Below are positions 15,025 through 23,509 of a stretch of 37,536 nucleotides of DNA, piece after piece. The stretch comes from a virus. The first letter of the stretch is position 1. Each line of letters opens with the position of its first letter. Where the stretch lies: the IMG/VR virus record IMGVR_UViG_3300023178_002183, positions 1-37,536 of that record. One strand, written 5' to 3'. The translations under genes were made by a program, and so were the position numbers. The notes below the pieces were generated by a model. That model searched no databases, was not told the origin of the DNA, and saw only the letters and a list, made by a program, of their open reading frames with translations.

Positions 15025-15390
15025 ATGCTCGAGGACTATAAAGATAAATTTCCATTTTTAACAGGGCTCACCTATTCAGAAAATGAGTATATTGGTATAG
15101 TTGTAAACTACGATAACCAAATCATAACTTTTTATGATTTAGAAAAAATACCAACAACCGAACTTAGAAAAGAATTTGTTAAATTAGGTGAAACTTGGTG
15201 GTGGGAATCAAACAGACAAATACCAATAGATGTGTTTTTACATCATGAAATGAAAATGTATGCACCGTTTTTAAGAACATTTATTTTTAAAGATGTTGAA
15301 CATTTATTCGGCCCAATGACTACTTTACAAAATTTACTCAAAAAAAGAATCAAACGTAAAGGCATACAGTTAGTTAAAAAAATTGACTAA
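15025..15390 (+). CDS. Conserved phage protein; only plus-strand gene
   Basis: I choose ATG 15025 (121 aa, MLEDYKDKFPFL) over the longer frame from 14992, whose ATG lies inside the divergent late promoter. The protein is mixed alpha/beta with a striking GETWWWESNRQIPIDVFL segment, then FKDVEHLFGP and a basic C-terminus (KKRIKRKGIQLVKK). I recall similar small proteins in marine T4-type phages but know no function. Its stop shares bases with the stop of the convergent DnaE-like gene (CTAA at 15387-15390). Confidence 0.75.
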   Translation: MLEDYKDKFPFLTGLTYSENEYIGIVVNYDNQIITFYDLEKIPTTELRKEFVKLGETWWWESNRQIPIDVFLHHEMKMYAPFLRTFIFKDVEHLFGPMTTLQNLLKKRIKRKGIQLVKKID

Positions 15391-15956
15391 CCAGTTTTTT
15401 CTACAATTAGATTAAGTTGTACCACAATAGTTAATGCATAAGCAATAGCATGACTCTTCTTAAAAAAGTACTCATCGGTTTTTACCCAAACATCTTTTTC
15501 AATATCCTTCCAATCCTTTCCAACCAAATGTCTTTTACCTGGTCTTATCATTGCAAGTATCATTGCTAATTGTTCAACTGTTTTAGGTTTATGTTTATGT
15601 ACAATATCAAAATGATTGTTTATATGAAATAATTGCTCTACTACTTCTTTGTGTTCAAGCAATTCCCACATTGGTTCTGTTTCTAGCAATTTATTTAAAT
15701 GAGTTTCATCTTTGATATCAGCATACACACTGTTATTCAGTACATCTACTTTGAACCAGCCTTCATTTTCTGCTTGTTTGTGATCTATTGTGCTGTAGCC
15801 TTCAAGTGGAAACTTTGGAATGTTTTGAAAATAAACACCAGTATTGTGTTTGGTAAATTTACCATCTTTTTCAATACTTGCAGGTGTGACATTAACTAAC
15901 TTGAGAAAGTCATCTCGGTTAGCCATATCAATGTCTACATCAAAGTCAATCTTCAT
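15387..15956 (-). CDS. Condensed DnaE (Pol III alpha) palm-like protein
   Basis: 189 aa. It follows the order of the bacterial DNA polymerase III alpha palm in miniature: DFDVDIDMANRD at 4-15 matches the catalytic E. coli DFDVDFCMEKRD (the D-x-D metal ligands would be Asp6 and Asp8); GWFKVDVL at 66-73 resembles the GL(V/L)K(F/M)DFLGL motif (third Asp would be Asp71); KPKTVEQLAMILAMIRPGK at 123-141 resembles the FEDMIALVALFRPGP motif; and YFFKKSHAIAYAL at 163-175 resembles GFNKSHSAAYAL. DnaE itself is ~1160 aa with large fingers, thumb and PHP domains, which are absent. T4-type phages replicate with a gp43 polymerase instead, so a regulatory, decoy or accessory polymerase role is possible. The similarity is from memory, not a search. 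Confidence 0.75.
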   Translation of the reverse strand: MKIDFDVDIDMANRDDFLKLVNVTPASIEKDGKFTKHNTGVYFQNIPKFPLEGYSTIDHKQAENEGWFKVDVLNNSVYADIKDETHLNKLLETEPMWELLEHKEVVEQLFHINNHFDIVHKHKPKTVEQLAMILAMIRPGKRHLVGKDWKDIEKDVWVKTDEYFFKKSHAIAYALTIVVQLNLIVEKTG

Positions 15957-16203
15957 CGCTAAACAACATGCTCCATTTCATTAATTTTTCTTTTTTCTCT
16001 TTCATTCTATCTGTGATTTGTTCATTGGTGACGAGACCACTCATTTTCATTATCTCAATCATGGTCATAACGTCACCAATTTCATCTTGTAAATTACGCA
16101 AATACTTTGTTTTGCCTTTACTACGAATCATTTTACTGCATGCTTGAATTAGCTCGCCACATTCTTCCATAGTAATAACTAACATTTCTTCACGTTTTTT
16201 CAT
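15946..16203 (-). CDS. mazG: MazG-type nucleotide pyrophosphohydrolase
   Basis: 85 aa, a single MazG domain: EECGELIQACSK supplies the E-E-x-x-E metal site and LQDEIGDVMTMIEIM the E-x-x-D pair. MazG enzymes hydrolyse dNTPs/NTPs (or ppGpp in some proposals) to monophosphates. Overlapping thyX and the DnaE-like gene in one run, it probably shapes the nucleotide pool during infection. The short, all-alpha form is typical of phages. Confidence 0.88.
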   Translation of the reverse strand: MKKREEMLVITMEECGELIQACSKMIRSKGKTKYLRNLQDEIGDVMTMIEIMKMSGLVTNEQITDRMKEKKEKLMKWSMLFSDED

Positions 16204-16886
16204 ATTTCTTTACCTTTAAATTCCTCTGCAAGTGGAAATATGTTTGCTATAACATTTGCTACTGCATGAGCAATATCAATATGCTCTTTTTGTGTACCAT
16301 TAGCACCACGTAATTCGATATAGTGTATCCAACTACGCAACGTACCATTCACATACAAGCGGCTTATAGTGTTTCCTTCAGGTAATACTGCTCTGGCCTG
16401 CTCTTTAGCAATGCCATTATCGATAGCCCACTTGTAAGCAATCTTGGCTTCGTCTATAACACGTTGTTGCATTTGGAACCAACGATCTTGTAAGCCACCT
16501 TCGTATTCATCAGTCATATCAAGTGCGATACTGTTTTGACGATTCTTAGGATCTTGTAATCTAGCATCACGCAATTCAAAATCCAAATCTTTTGTAGGAT
16601 CTGCATAACGTTGACTGAACTCTTGGAAACTAAAACTTCTGTGTCTTAGAATCTGTCTAGCAATGTCTCTGGTTGTTTCAATCTCCAAACATGCACTCAC
16701 CATTTCAAGTGGGCTCCAATGTTTGTGCTTCATCAAATACTTTACTAGTTTCTCACTTGTTTCCGTGTTGTTTTGATTGTCCGGGTTGCTTACTCTAGCA
16801 CAATATGCTACTAAGTCTAATGCTGATGCTTTATGCATACTGTCGTTAAACGGTGCTTGACTGTGACTAATTATTTTTACGTTCAT
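16200..16886 (-). CDS. thyX: Flavin-dependent thymidylate synthase ThyX
   Basis: 228 aa from ATG 16886, chosen because it overlaps the upstream stop as ATGA; an in-frame ATG at 16904 would add six residues. The ThyX signature RHRxxSxxxxSxR is intact at 81-93 (RHRSFSFQEFSQR). It makes dTMP from dUMP using FAD, NADPH and methylene-tetrahydrofolate. T4 itself uses ThyA-type synthase; ThyX is common in marine T4-type phages. It sits between MazG and the zinc-finger gene and serves DNA precursor supply. Confidence 0.96.
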   Translation of the reverse strand: MNVKIISHSQAPFNDSMHKASALDLVAYCARVSNPDNQNNTETSEKLVKYLMKHKHWSPLEMVSACLEIETTRDIARQILRHRSFSFQEFSQRYADPTKDLDFELRDARLQDPKNRQNSIALDMTDEYEGGLQDRWFQMQQRVIDEAKIAYKWAIDNGIAKEQARAVLPEGNTISRLYVNGTLRSWIHYIELRGANGTQKEHIDIAHAVANVIANIFPLAEEFKGKEI

Positions 16887-17587
16887 AAATTTGCTACCTT
16901 GCATGTGTTTTTTATTTCTTTTACTTCTTCTTTATTTTGTGCAAACACCTTCATCCAAAATGTTGCATCAATAATTTGTTGAATCATTTTTACTTGTTCA
17001 TCACTAAATTTTTCTAATAATTGATCCCCCGTTTCGCTTAGATATAATAACCAAGGACTTATTTTGGCACTTCTTAAATCATGGACTGCTCTTGGTGCTG
17101 TTACTTTAGTAAAGTATTCATTCCAATTATTATCAGTTTCTTCTGACCACGTATTCAAATAAATTATGCTACGCTCTAATGCTTTCATACCAGGTTCTTT
17201 TTTTACATATTCTAAAAGATACTCGTCGTATAGTTTATCTTTGCTCCAGTCTGCTAATTTTTTACCGTTCTTTATTAACCATTCTGCAAATTGCTCTGGT
17301 TTTAAATATTCATTTACTAAACAACTTCTACCAAATTTAGTAAATCCTTCATAATACTGACTTCTGATAAAATCCTCAATGGTCTTTGTCTTGCTTGCAG
17401 TTGTGTTCAACTCGTAAAACATCTGGAATACTCTAAAACCTAATCTTATATGAGTTAGATCTTTATCAGCCCATCTACGTTTTTTAACACACATATGAGC
17501 CGCAAGGGTACGCTCACTTGCAAAAGTTTTTTCGCACCATTTGCAAGTATTATTTTCCAAAGATATCTTTGATTGATTTGTCGTCAT
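16883..17587 (-). CDS. Zinc-finger-type conserved phage protein
   Basis: 234 aa. Residues 15-33 read CKWCEKTFASERTLAAHMC, a C2H2-like finger with a final Cys (C-x2-C ... H-x-C), then KKRRW, followed by a long helical body with no enzyme motif. Such fingers often bind nucleic acid. It overlaps both the gp62-like gene and thyX, which puts it in the nucleotide/replication run. I recall related proteins in marine T4-type phages; function unknown. Confidence 0.72.
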   Translation of the reverse strand: MTTNQSKISLENNTCKWCEKTFASERTLAAHMCVKKRRWADKDLTHIRLGFRVFQMFYELNTTASKTKTIEDFIRSQYYEGFTKFGRSCLVNEYLKPEQFAEWLIKNGKKLADWSKDKLYDEYLLEYVKKEPGMKALERSIIYLNTWSEETDNNWNEYFTKVTAPRAVHDLRSAKISPWLLYLSETGDQLLEKFSDEQVKMIQQIIDATFWMKVFAQNKEEVKEIKNTCKVANL

Positions 17588-18017
17588 ATCCGTGTGCTTC
17601 TGCTAATTCTTTTAATTCTTCGGTAGTGTTTATGTTAATAAGTTCGTTTATATCTTCGTTTTTCATATGCGGGAAAATACTATATATGAATTCGAAAACT
17701 TTATTCTTTTTCTTTTTTGAATTTGGCGGTTTTAAATAAGGATGAAATTGTACTTTTCCTACACCACATGCACTGAGTAAAAGCCATTGTAATTCTGGGT
17801 GCTTGCTAACTTCCATAAATTGATGATTAACGAGCTCATTAGTCATGTAGATATAATTTGCGGCATCTCTACCTTGTACACTGCTACAATAACGCATCAT
17901 CATCCATGCACTAAATGCTTTTTTCTGTTCATCATTAAGGCGACTGTAAAACGATCTATCTTTTTTGTCAATAGCCGCCATTACATCTTTTAGTGGTATC
18001 TGTGGCTGTTTAGCCAT
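17550..18017 (-). CDS. 62: Clamp-loader small subunit, gp62-like
   Basis: 155 aa, helical. The opening KDVMAAIDKKDRSFYSRLND, the FSAWMMMRYCSS segment and LQWLLLSACGVGK then HPYLKPP match what I recall of gp62-type proteins in marine T4-like phages (T4 gp62 is ~187 aa and diverged). gp62 joins gp44 to load the sliding clamp. gp44 is not in this window. Start 18017 overlaps the apt stop as TAATG with a GAGGGTG ribosome site. Confidence 0.62.
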   Translation of the reverse strand: MAKQPQIPLKDVMAAIDKKDRSFYSRLNDEQKKAFSAWMMMRYCSSVQGRDAANYIYMTNELVNHQFMEVSKHPELQWLLLSACGVGKVQFHPYLKPPNSKKKKNKVFEFIYSIFPHMKNEDINELININTTEELKELAEAHGYDDKSIKDIFGK

Positions 18018-18550
18018 TATTCACCCTCAAATTCAATTAAAGTTTTAACGTTATATCCGTTATCCTTTATTATAGCACTTCCTCCTAAATCGGGCAAGTC
18101 TATTACTGCCAGAATTTGAATATTTTCTTTGGAGATGTTCCAGTGTTCGTGAATTAGATCTGCACATGCTAGTGCTGTGCCACCGGTAGCAATAAGATCA
18201 TCTACAATGGTAATATTGCCTTGTATGGGCGATATTTTTTGTATGTGTAATTCTGTTGACCCATATTCTAAATCAAAACTTTTGCTGACTGTTTCATTGG
18301 GTAACTTTCCTGGTTTTCTTGCAGGCACAAATGGCAAATAAAATTTTTCTGCTAATGGTGTACCAAAAATAAAACCTCTACTTTCAATACCAACAATTAC
18401 ATCAGGATTAAATTTGTGTGCTTCAAAACACAGAGACAGCATTACGCTTTTAAAAGAAGAAGGATCTTCTAGCAGACTGGTTATATCTCTATATTGTATT
18501 CCAGGTATAGGAAAATTTGGTATTGTTCTGATATTATTTTTAAAATTCAT
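18017..18550 (-). CDS. apt: Adenine phosphoribosyltransferase
   Basis: 177 aa, the normal Apt length. FPIPGIQYRDITSLLEDP near the N-terminus, VGIESRGFIFGTPLA (adenine-binding region), PARKPGKLP, and the PRPP-binding loop VDDLIATGGT at 116-125 identify it. It converts adenine + PRPP to AMP. The start overlaps the metK stop by 11 nt, giving an SAM-synthesis/adenine-salvage pair. Phage apt genes are uncommon in T4-type genomes as far as I know. Confidence 0.95.
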   Translation of the reverse strand: MNFKNNIRTIPNFPIPGIQYRDITSLLEDPSSFKSVMLSLCFEAHKFNPDVIVGIESRGFIFGTPLAEKFYLPFVPARKPGKLPNETVSKSFDLEYGSTELHIQKISPIQGNITIVDDLIATGGTALACADLIHEHWNISKENIQILAVIDLPDLGGSAIIKDNGYNVKTLIEFEGE

Positions 18551-19631
18551 TCCAGCTCTCTATTTTTTCCCATGGTAATTCGCTTTTGCCAAAATGGCCG
18601 TAATTTGTAGTTTGTGTTAAATCTAAATCAAACAAATTAAATTTTTGAATTATACCTTTTGGGGTAAGGTCTATGTTTTCTTTAAACCAATCGGAAATGT
18701 CTTTTCTTACTTTGCCATCTGCATATACATATACACTTGTCGGTTGTTTAACACCAATAGCATAACTTAATTGAACTGTAGCATTATTTGCTTTGCCATT
18801 TCCTACAATGTTCTTTGCCAAATAGCGAGCCATATATGCGGCTGATCTGTCCACTTTAGTACAGTCTTTACCGCTAAATGCACCCCCACCATGTGGAGCA
18901 TACCCGCCATAAGTATCAACAATAATTTTACGTCCAGTAAGTCCAGTATCTCCATCTGGTCCTCCAATTACAAATCTGCCTGTAGGGTTAATTAAAAACT
19001 CTGTGTTGTTAAAATTTCCAGGCACAGTATCATTAATAACTTGTCTAACTGTTTCTCTGATTTTTTCAATTGATACATCTTCACTGTGCTGTGTACTGCA
19101 AACAACTTTTGGTATAGATAATGGAACCCCTACATTTTCGTAAGTCATAGTGACCTGCGATTTACTGTCTGGGCCTAACCAGTTAATTTCGTTTCTTGCT
19201 TCGTCTAAGGATCTTAAAATTTCATGACTATAATAAATTGCACTTGGCATAAAAGAAGGGGTTTCGTTACAAGCATATCCAAACATAATACCTTGATCAC
19301 CTGCACCTAAGTTATCAGTGCCAAGTGCAATGTCAGGTGATTGCCCGTGCAACTCGTTATAAATATTTAAAGCCTCCCAATGAAATCCTTCTTGCTCATA
19401 GCCAATGTCTTTTACAACTTTTCTAACAATTCTATTAATAGCAACTCGATCAAACTTGTCACTCTTATATTCACCTGCAAGCATGACCATATTAGTTGTT
19501 ACTAGAGTTTCGACAGCCGCTCTGTGGTTAATATTTTTATCTATAAGATATGTTGCTACAGCATCAGAAATTAAGTCTGCTACTTTGTCTGGATGACCTT
19601 TGCTAACACTTTCACTTGTAAATTGATACAT
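18540..19631 (-). CDS. metK: S-adenosylmethionine synthetase
   Basis: 363 aa, near the ~384-aa bacterial length. GHPDK at 12-16, GAGDQGIMFGYACNETP and GGGAFSGKDCTKVDRSAAY mark the ATP/methionine site. It makes SAM from ATP and methionine. All main motifs look intact, so it is probably active. The gene is 1 nt from the upstream 126-aa gene, with a GAGGAAT ribosome site. It could support methyltransferases or raise SAM for host-DNA or phage-DNA methylation; no methyltransferase lies in this window. Confidence 0.96.
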   Translation of the reverse strand: MYQFTSESVSKGHPDKVADLISDAVATYLIDKNINHRAAVETLVTTNMVMLAGEYKSDKFDRVAINRIVRKVVKDIGYEQEGFHWEALNIYNELHGQSPDIALGTDNLGAGDQGIMFGYACNETPSFMPSAIYYSHEILRSLDEARNEINWLGPDSKSQVTMTYENVGVPLSIPKVVCSTQHSEDVSIEKIRETVRQVINDTVPGNFNNTEFLINPTGRFVIGGPDGDTGLTGRKIIVDTYGGYAPHGGGAFSGKDCTKVDRSAAYMARYLAKNIVGNGKANNATVQLSYAIGVKQPTSVYVYADGKVRKDISDWFKENIDLTPKGIIQKFNLFDLDLTQTTNYGHFGKSELPWEKIESWNEF

Positions 19632-19632
19632 T

Positions 19633-20013
19633 TTAATTCCTCATTTTTAAATTTAATATTGTTTCCCATTCCGCATATTGTATTTGATTTAAAGCATCTA
19701 CTGGAAAATTAGGTGGACTCCAGGGTACGGTTCTACGTCTTCTATAGATAGTTTTAAACCAAACCTTTTCACCGGTCATAGTTTTTACAGGTTTCCAAGC
19801 AAACCATTCTTTCCATTCTGTATATTGTGCATCTGTTGGTTGCGGTTTCAAATGTGGGTACCTTATATATGCTGGATGTCCATGTGTTCCGTACACTGTA
19901 ATATTTTTTGTTGGGTTTATTAAATATTTTTTTCCGTCTATTTTTGTATATGGATTACCATGCTTGTCTGTCTTTCCTAACAAATGTGTGAGAAAGTTTT
20001 TAAAGTTTTCCAT
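19633..20013 (-). CDS. Hypothetical protein upstream of metK, 126 aa
   Basis: Starts MENFKNFLTHLLGKTDKHGN; rich in Trp, Pro, Lys and Tyr with a motif-like stretch THGHPAYIRYPHLKPQPT and WKEWFAWKPVKT. It overlaps the kinase-nucleotidylyltransferase gene by 14 nt and is 1 nt from metK. No family recognised. Its fixed place suggests a function in the same run, but nothing else can be said. Confidence 0.7.
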   Translation of the reverse strand: MENFKNFLTHLLGKTDKHGNPYTKIDGKKYLINPTKNITVYGTHGHPAYIRYPHLKPQPTDAQYTEWKEWFAWKPVKTMTGEKVWFKTIYRRRRTVPWSPPNFPVDALNQIQYAEWETILNLKMRN

Positions 20014-20800
20014 CCTTTCTCATTTGCTCTCTAATTTTCGTTGCACTTATATTGTGCGTAGCATCATCAAATGTCTCCTGCTCAATTTTGTAACCAACAT
20101 CTCTACCGTATGTAATATTCATAATATTTGGCATAGGATAGCATCTAAATTTGCCTGCATATTCTGCTAATTCTATTTCTAAATTTTCACAAATTTCTTC
20201 TACTGTCCATGGATTACTTTCGCTTCTTGGCATGTCTCTGACAAGTAATGCTACTTGTCCATGCTTTGCTAATGCTCTTTCGAATAGTGCTTTGTGGCCT
20301 GGATGAAAGGGCTGAAATCTTCCCAGCATTTGTGTGGTTGGTTGTTTTGGTTGGAACTCACTGTCTTTGATATCGACGGCAATTAATCTTGCCCATTTCT
20401 CAATTGATTCTTCAGTCCACCAATCGTCTGCTGTTATTTCAATATCAACATTTACACTATCATCTGGTTTTTCAAACACTTTGTTTGTGTCTTCAAACCG
20501 TCCTTCTTTAATAGTGTTCATCCAGATAACGTATTCCGGCATAAAATCATTTCTCAACTGATTTGTAGGGCATACAAAATCAGCCAATCCATATCTACCC
20601 TTAGCAACACTTTTGCGTACATAATCTTGCATACGCTTCATTTGTCTTGCTCTGCCTACTGGCGAAAAGTCCCAATCTTTAAACTTTTCTCTTATTTCAT
20701 CTGCATTGTACCAATCGGCATTTCCTAATACTTCTACTAGGCGTTTTGCTAACGTTGTTTTGCCTGCGCCTGGCAAGCCACATAACAATATTCTTTTCAT
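20000..20800 (-). CDS. Kinase-nucleotidylyltransferase fusion
   Basis: 266 aa with two domains. Residues 1-~145 form a P-loop kinase (GLPGAGKTT at 8-16, then NADEIREKF and a DWDFSPVGR-type lid), most like APS/polynucleotide-kinase-type small kinases. Residues ~155-266 form a cytidylyltransferase-like domain with GRFQPFHPGHKALF (HxGH at 166-169) and ISATKIRE near 252, the ISSTxIR-type motif. This order (kinase first) is the reverse of NadR. Possible roles: NAD precursor or nucleotide-sugar/ sulfate activation. ATG follows a weak AGGAA site; no clear promoter upstream. Confidence 0.85.
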   Translation of the reverse strand: MKRILLCGLPGAGKTTLAKRLVEVLGNADWYNADEIREKFKDWDFSPVGRARQMKRMQDYVRKSVAKGRYGLADFVCPTNQLRNDFMPEYVIWMNTIKEGRFEDTNKVFEKPDDSVNVDIEITADDWWTEESIEKWARLIAVDIKDSEFQPKQPTTQMLGRFQPFHPGHKALFERALAKHGQVALLVRDMPRSESNPWTVEEICENLEIELAEYAGKFRCYPMPNIMNITYGRDVGYKIEQETFDDATHNISATKIREQMRKDGKL

Positions 20801-20833
20801 GTCATTCCTGTGTAGTTTGTGTTGTGCTACTAT

Positions 20834-21532
20834 TTAATCGAAATAACCGTCCTCTTCCAGTTGTTCTGGAGTGTAATAACTTAATGGGTCGTGCCATTTT
20901 CTATTGACATAACCAACATGAGCATAGTATGCCTTACCAGTTGTGTCATTGTAATCATAGTTTGCTTCAAGTTCTTCTTTGCCATAGTAAACAGTTTCAA
21001 CAAGATCAGCAAGGTCACTTTCGCAACTGCCAAATCTCAATTTCTCTGCGTCGAACTCTTCGTCAGTGTCTAAGAACCAACATGCAAATGTACCTTTCTC
21101 TGAACTGTGAAATGCTAACACAGGCACGGTTTGATCTGCGTATTCTTCATCAATCTCATCTGAACTGTAACATTCTCTGCTGTACATGTGAGTAGGTTCA
21201 ACTTCAAATGAATCTTCATATGCCCAATCATCTGAACCGTCTGCTGGTACAGGTGTAATAGTCCATGTGCCATCCGAATAACAACCGTTTTGGTGTTCGA
21301 GATCATTAATGTCGTGCCAGTAATTGTCTAACATTGGTGGTGCATCAGGATCTTCTAATGCATCATCTGGACTATCAGATTCATCCCATTCATCAAATGA
21401 TGTTACTGCATCAATGAGGTCTTCTTGTTCCTCATGTTTCCAATACTCTACAAATTCTGCAGGTACTTCACCGATAGTTAATTCACCACCGTAATTGCCT
21501 GCTTCAATTCTATATCTATATTTTTTTGCCAT
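20834..21532 (-). CDS. Highly acidic conserved phage protein, 232 aa
   Basis: Asp/Glu dominate throughout (DEWDESDSPDDALEDPD, SSDEIDEEYADQ, TPEQLEEDGYFD). There is a strong AAGGAG ribosome site. No membrane segment or enzyme motif. Such proteins can act as DNA mimics or bind basic partners, but this is only a compositional hint. The 54-base gap to its left before the kinase gene shows no clear promoter. Confidence 0.7.
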   Translation of the reverse strand: MAKKYRYRIEAGNYGGELTIGEVPAEFVEYWKHEEQEDLIDAVTSFDEWDESDSPDDALEDPDAPPMLDNYWHDINDLEHQNGCYSDGTWTITPVPADGSDDWAYEDSFEVEPTHMYSRECYSSDEIDEEYADQTVPVLAFHSSEKGTFACWFLDTDEEFDAEKLRFGSCESDLADLVETVYYGKEELEANYDYNDTTGKAYYAHVGYVNRKWHDPLSYYTPEQLEEDGYFD

Positions 21533-21552
21533 TTTTTTCTCCTTATAAAATG

Positions 21553-22050
21553 TTATAGCATATCTGCTATATCCATGTCCTTAACTTTGTTTGCTTCCTT
21601 TACAAATAATGCACATTTAGGTTCTGGCTTGTCTTCCAAAGGAACAACTAAAAGGTGCCCGTTTTTTAATTTAGGAAAGAACCATTTTACATCTTGGTAC
21701 ACATTTGTAATTTGTATTTCTTCTGCTTTTGGCATCCAACTTTTCATTGGATTAAAAATTGGTGTTACAAAGCCTCTATTGTTTAAACTTGCTAAAGGTA
21801 TTACTTCAATGCCTCCAAAATCATCGTCACTGGTAACAATGCTCCAGTCCATTGGCATTTGTAAATTATACTCGCCGATACTTAAACAGATTGCTGGAGC
21901 ATGAAAACTTTCTAAAAAGATTAAAGGTAACCAATAATAGTCTTGAAACTCTGCATCTCCTGCGTCAAAAACGCAATATCTTAATTCTTCTACTTCGTCT
22001 GGCACACGATCTAAATCATATGCTGTATTCTCTAAGGTTAAAATTTTCAT
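21553..22050 (-). CDS. Conserved T4-type marine phage protein next to uvsW, 165 aa
   Basis: Folded-looking alpha/beta protein with LPLIFLESFHAPAICLSIGE, then MPMDWSIVTSDDDFGGIEVI and NPMKSWMPKAEEIQITNV, and a WFFPKLKNGHLLVVPL strand pair. I recall the same protein next to uvsW in other marine T4-type phages; function unknown. The start overlaps the uvsW stop as ATGA (22047-22050), so it is translated from the uvsW transcript. Confidence 0.78.
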   Translation of the reverse strand: MKILTLENTAYDLDRVPDEVEELRYCVFDAGDAEFQDYYWLPLIFLESFHAPAICLSIGEYNLQMPMDWSIVTSDDDFGGIEVIPLASLNNRGFVTPIFNPMKSWMPKAEEIQITNVYQDVKWFFPKLKNGHLLVVPLEDKPEPKCALFVKEANKVKDMDIADML

Positions 22051-23504
22051 TTATACTCCACTTTGGTTACTTGAAATCTAAAATTCTGCTCCTTGTAAAA
22101 AGCCTTTCTTTTAGTCAAGTGTCGTTTGCTGTACTTCAAATTGCTTGTTATATCAACAACATTAACATAATCTTTGTCCTGTGCTTTACGAATACCTCTA
22201 CCGATACTCTGTATTACACGAACAAAACTTTTACCGGGTTCCAATAGCACCAAATTAAATATTCTTGGTATATTGATACCGACTGCCGCAACACCGTATG
22301 TTGCAACAATGACTTTATTATCCATTTCACTAACTTCTTCGTATTCTTTTTGCCTGTCTTTTGTTTTCATAGAACCGCTTACAAAAACCCAGTCGTCGTT
22401 CCTTTCTGCCAACATTTCACCGGTAGCAATCCTATCGATTAATACTAGTGTGTTTCCTGTTGTGGAAAGACCATTTATAATTTCGCTAATATGATCTATT
22501 CTTTTAGAATCTGTAACTAGCCATTTTAATTCTTGTGCGTAACTGCTAAATCCTAAAGCACCATCTTGTAACTGCAATACACTTATATCTAAGTCAGCCA
22601 GTACTCCCATATCTTGTAATTCTTTACTGCTGAGATTGCCCACTACTGGTCCTAAACAGCAAGTACATGCAACGGCTTCGTGTTCGTCTTTAGGTACTGT
22701 TCCAGTTAGCCCCCAACGAATAGGAACATTAGCAAATGGTCCACTTAACAGGTTTCGTAGCACATCTGCTTTTGCTTTGTGTACTTCATCGACCATTATA
22801 CAAACTACATTGTCTAAAAATACATCCAAATCTATTGATGCTTCGTTAGCCTTTGTTTTCTTTTCTAACACTGCTAAACTTTGCCATGTACAAATAGTAT
22901 GTGTCTTATCGTACTCTTTTCTATCTCCATATAAAACACCTACATCGAGACCTAAATTTTTATAATCTTTTTCTGTTTGTACTACTAAATCTTTATTAGG
23001 TACAATAACAATAGTTCTACCATATTGTTGTGCTTTATGACTCAGTACAGCAGTAACAAGAGTCTTTCCTGCTCCTGTTGCAACTTCTTGTAGGCATTGT
23101 GTGTTTTCTAAAAATTTATTAATTACATCAACTTGATAATCTCTTAGTAGTACGGGTTCTCCTTCTGCAGGGTGCCCCTTAGGCCAAGCAATGTCTTCGT
23201 AATCAGTTTGCTCAACTTTAGAAAATTCAAATTGCCAACTCTGCCTCATATCTTTAATATCAATGCTGTAGCCGGCTTCTTGAACTATGGGCAGTAATTT
23301 ATCTAATAAATTAAGATACGTTCTACCACCTATATCGCAAAATCTTACACAACCATCCCATCTACCCAATTTGTAAGCAGGCATATGATATGCGTATGGT
23401 AGAAAATATTTTGCTTCATCTGAGATTCTTCTTCTAGTTTTTACATCTAAATCTAAAAACTTTACATTTACTTCGTCTCTGATTTCTAACGTTGTTTTAG
23501 GCAT
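22047..23504 (-). CDS. uvsW: UvsW-type SF2 DNA helicase
   Basis: 485 aa (T4 UvsW ~500). Helicase motif I EVATGAGKT (GAGKT at 144-148), motif II DEVH in VCIMVDEVHKA, motif III LTGT, and motif VI SIGRGIRK near the C-terminus. It branch-migrates recombination intermediates and helps switch from origin to recombination-dependent replication. Its start lies 5 nt behind a TATAAT box, implying a leaderless message. Confidence 0.95.
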   Translation of the reverse strand: MPKTTLEIRDEVNVKFLDLDVKTRRRISDEAKYFLPYAYHMPAYKLGRWDGCVRFCDIGGRTYLNLLDKLLPIVQEAGYSIDIKDMRQSWQFEFSKVEQTDYEDIAWPKGHPAEGEPVLLRDYQVDVINKFLENTQCLQEVATGAGKTLVTAVLSHKAQQYGRTIVIVPNKDLVVQTEKDYKNLGLDVGVLYGDRKEYDKTHTICTWQSLAVLEKKTKANEASIDLDVFLDNVVCIMVDEVHKAKADVLRNLLSGPFANVPIRWGLTGTVPKDEHEAVACTCCLGPVVGNLSSKELQDMGVLADLDISVLQLQDGALGFSSYAQELKWLVTDSKRIDHISEIINGLSTTGNTLVLIDRIATGEMLAERNDDWVFVSGSMKTKDRQKEYEEVSEMDNKVIVATYGVAAVGINIPRIFNLVLLEPGKSFVRVIQSIGRGIRKAQDKDYVNVVDITSNLKYSKRHLTKRKAFYKEQNFRFQVTKVEYK

Positions 23505-23509
23505 AAGTT

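Noticed and set aside
20801-20833. ATTAAATA-like late promoter before the kinase fusion gene
   Set aside because: Mismatch in the core of the octamer and overlap with the upstream stop; too weak.
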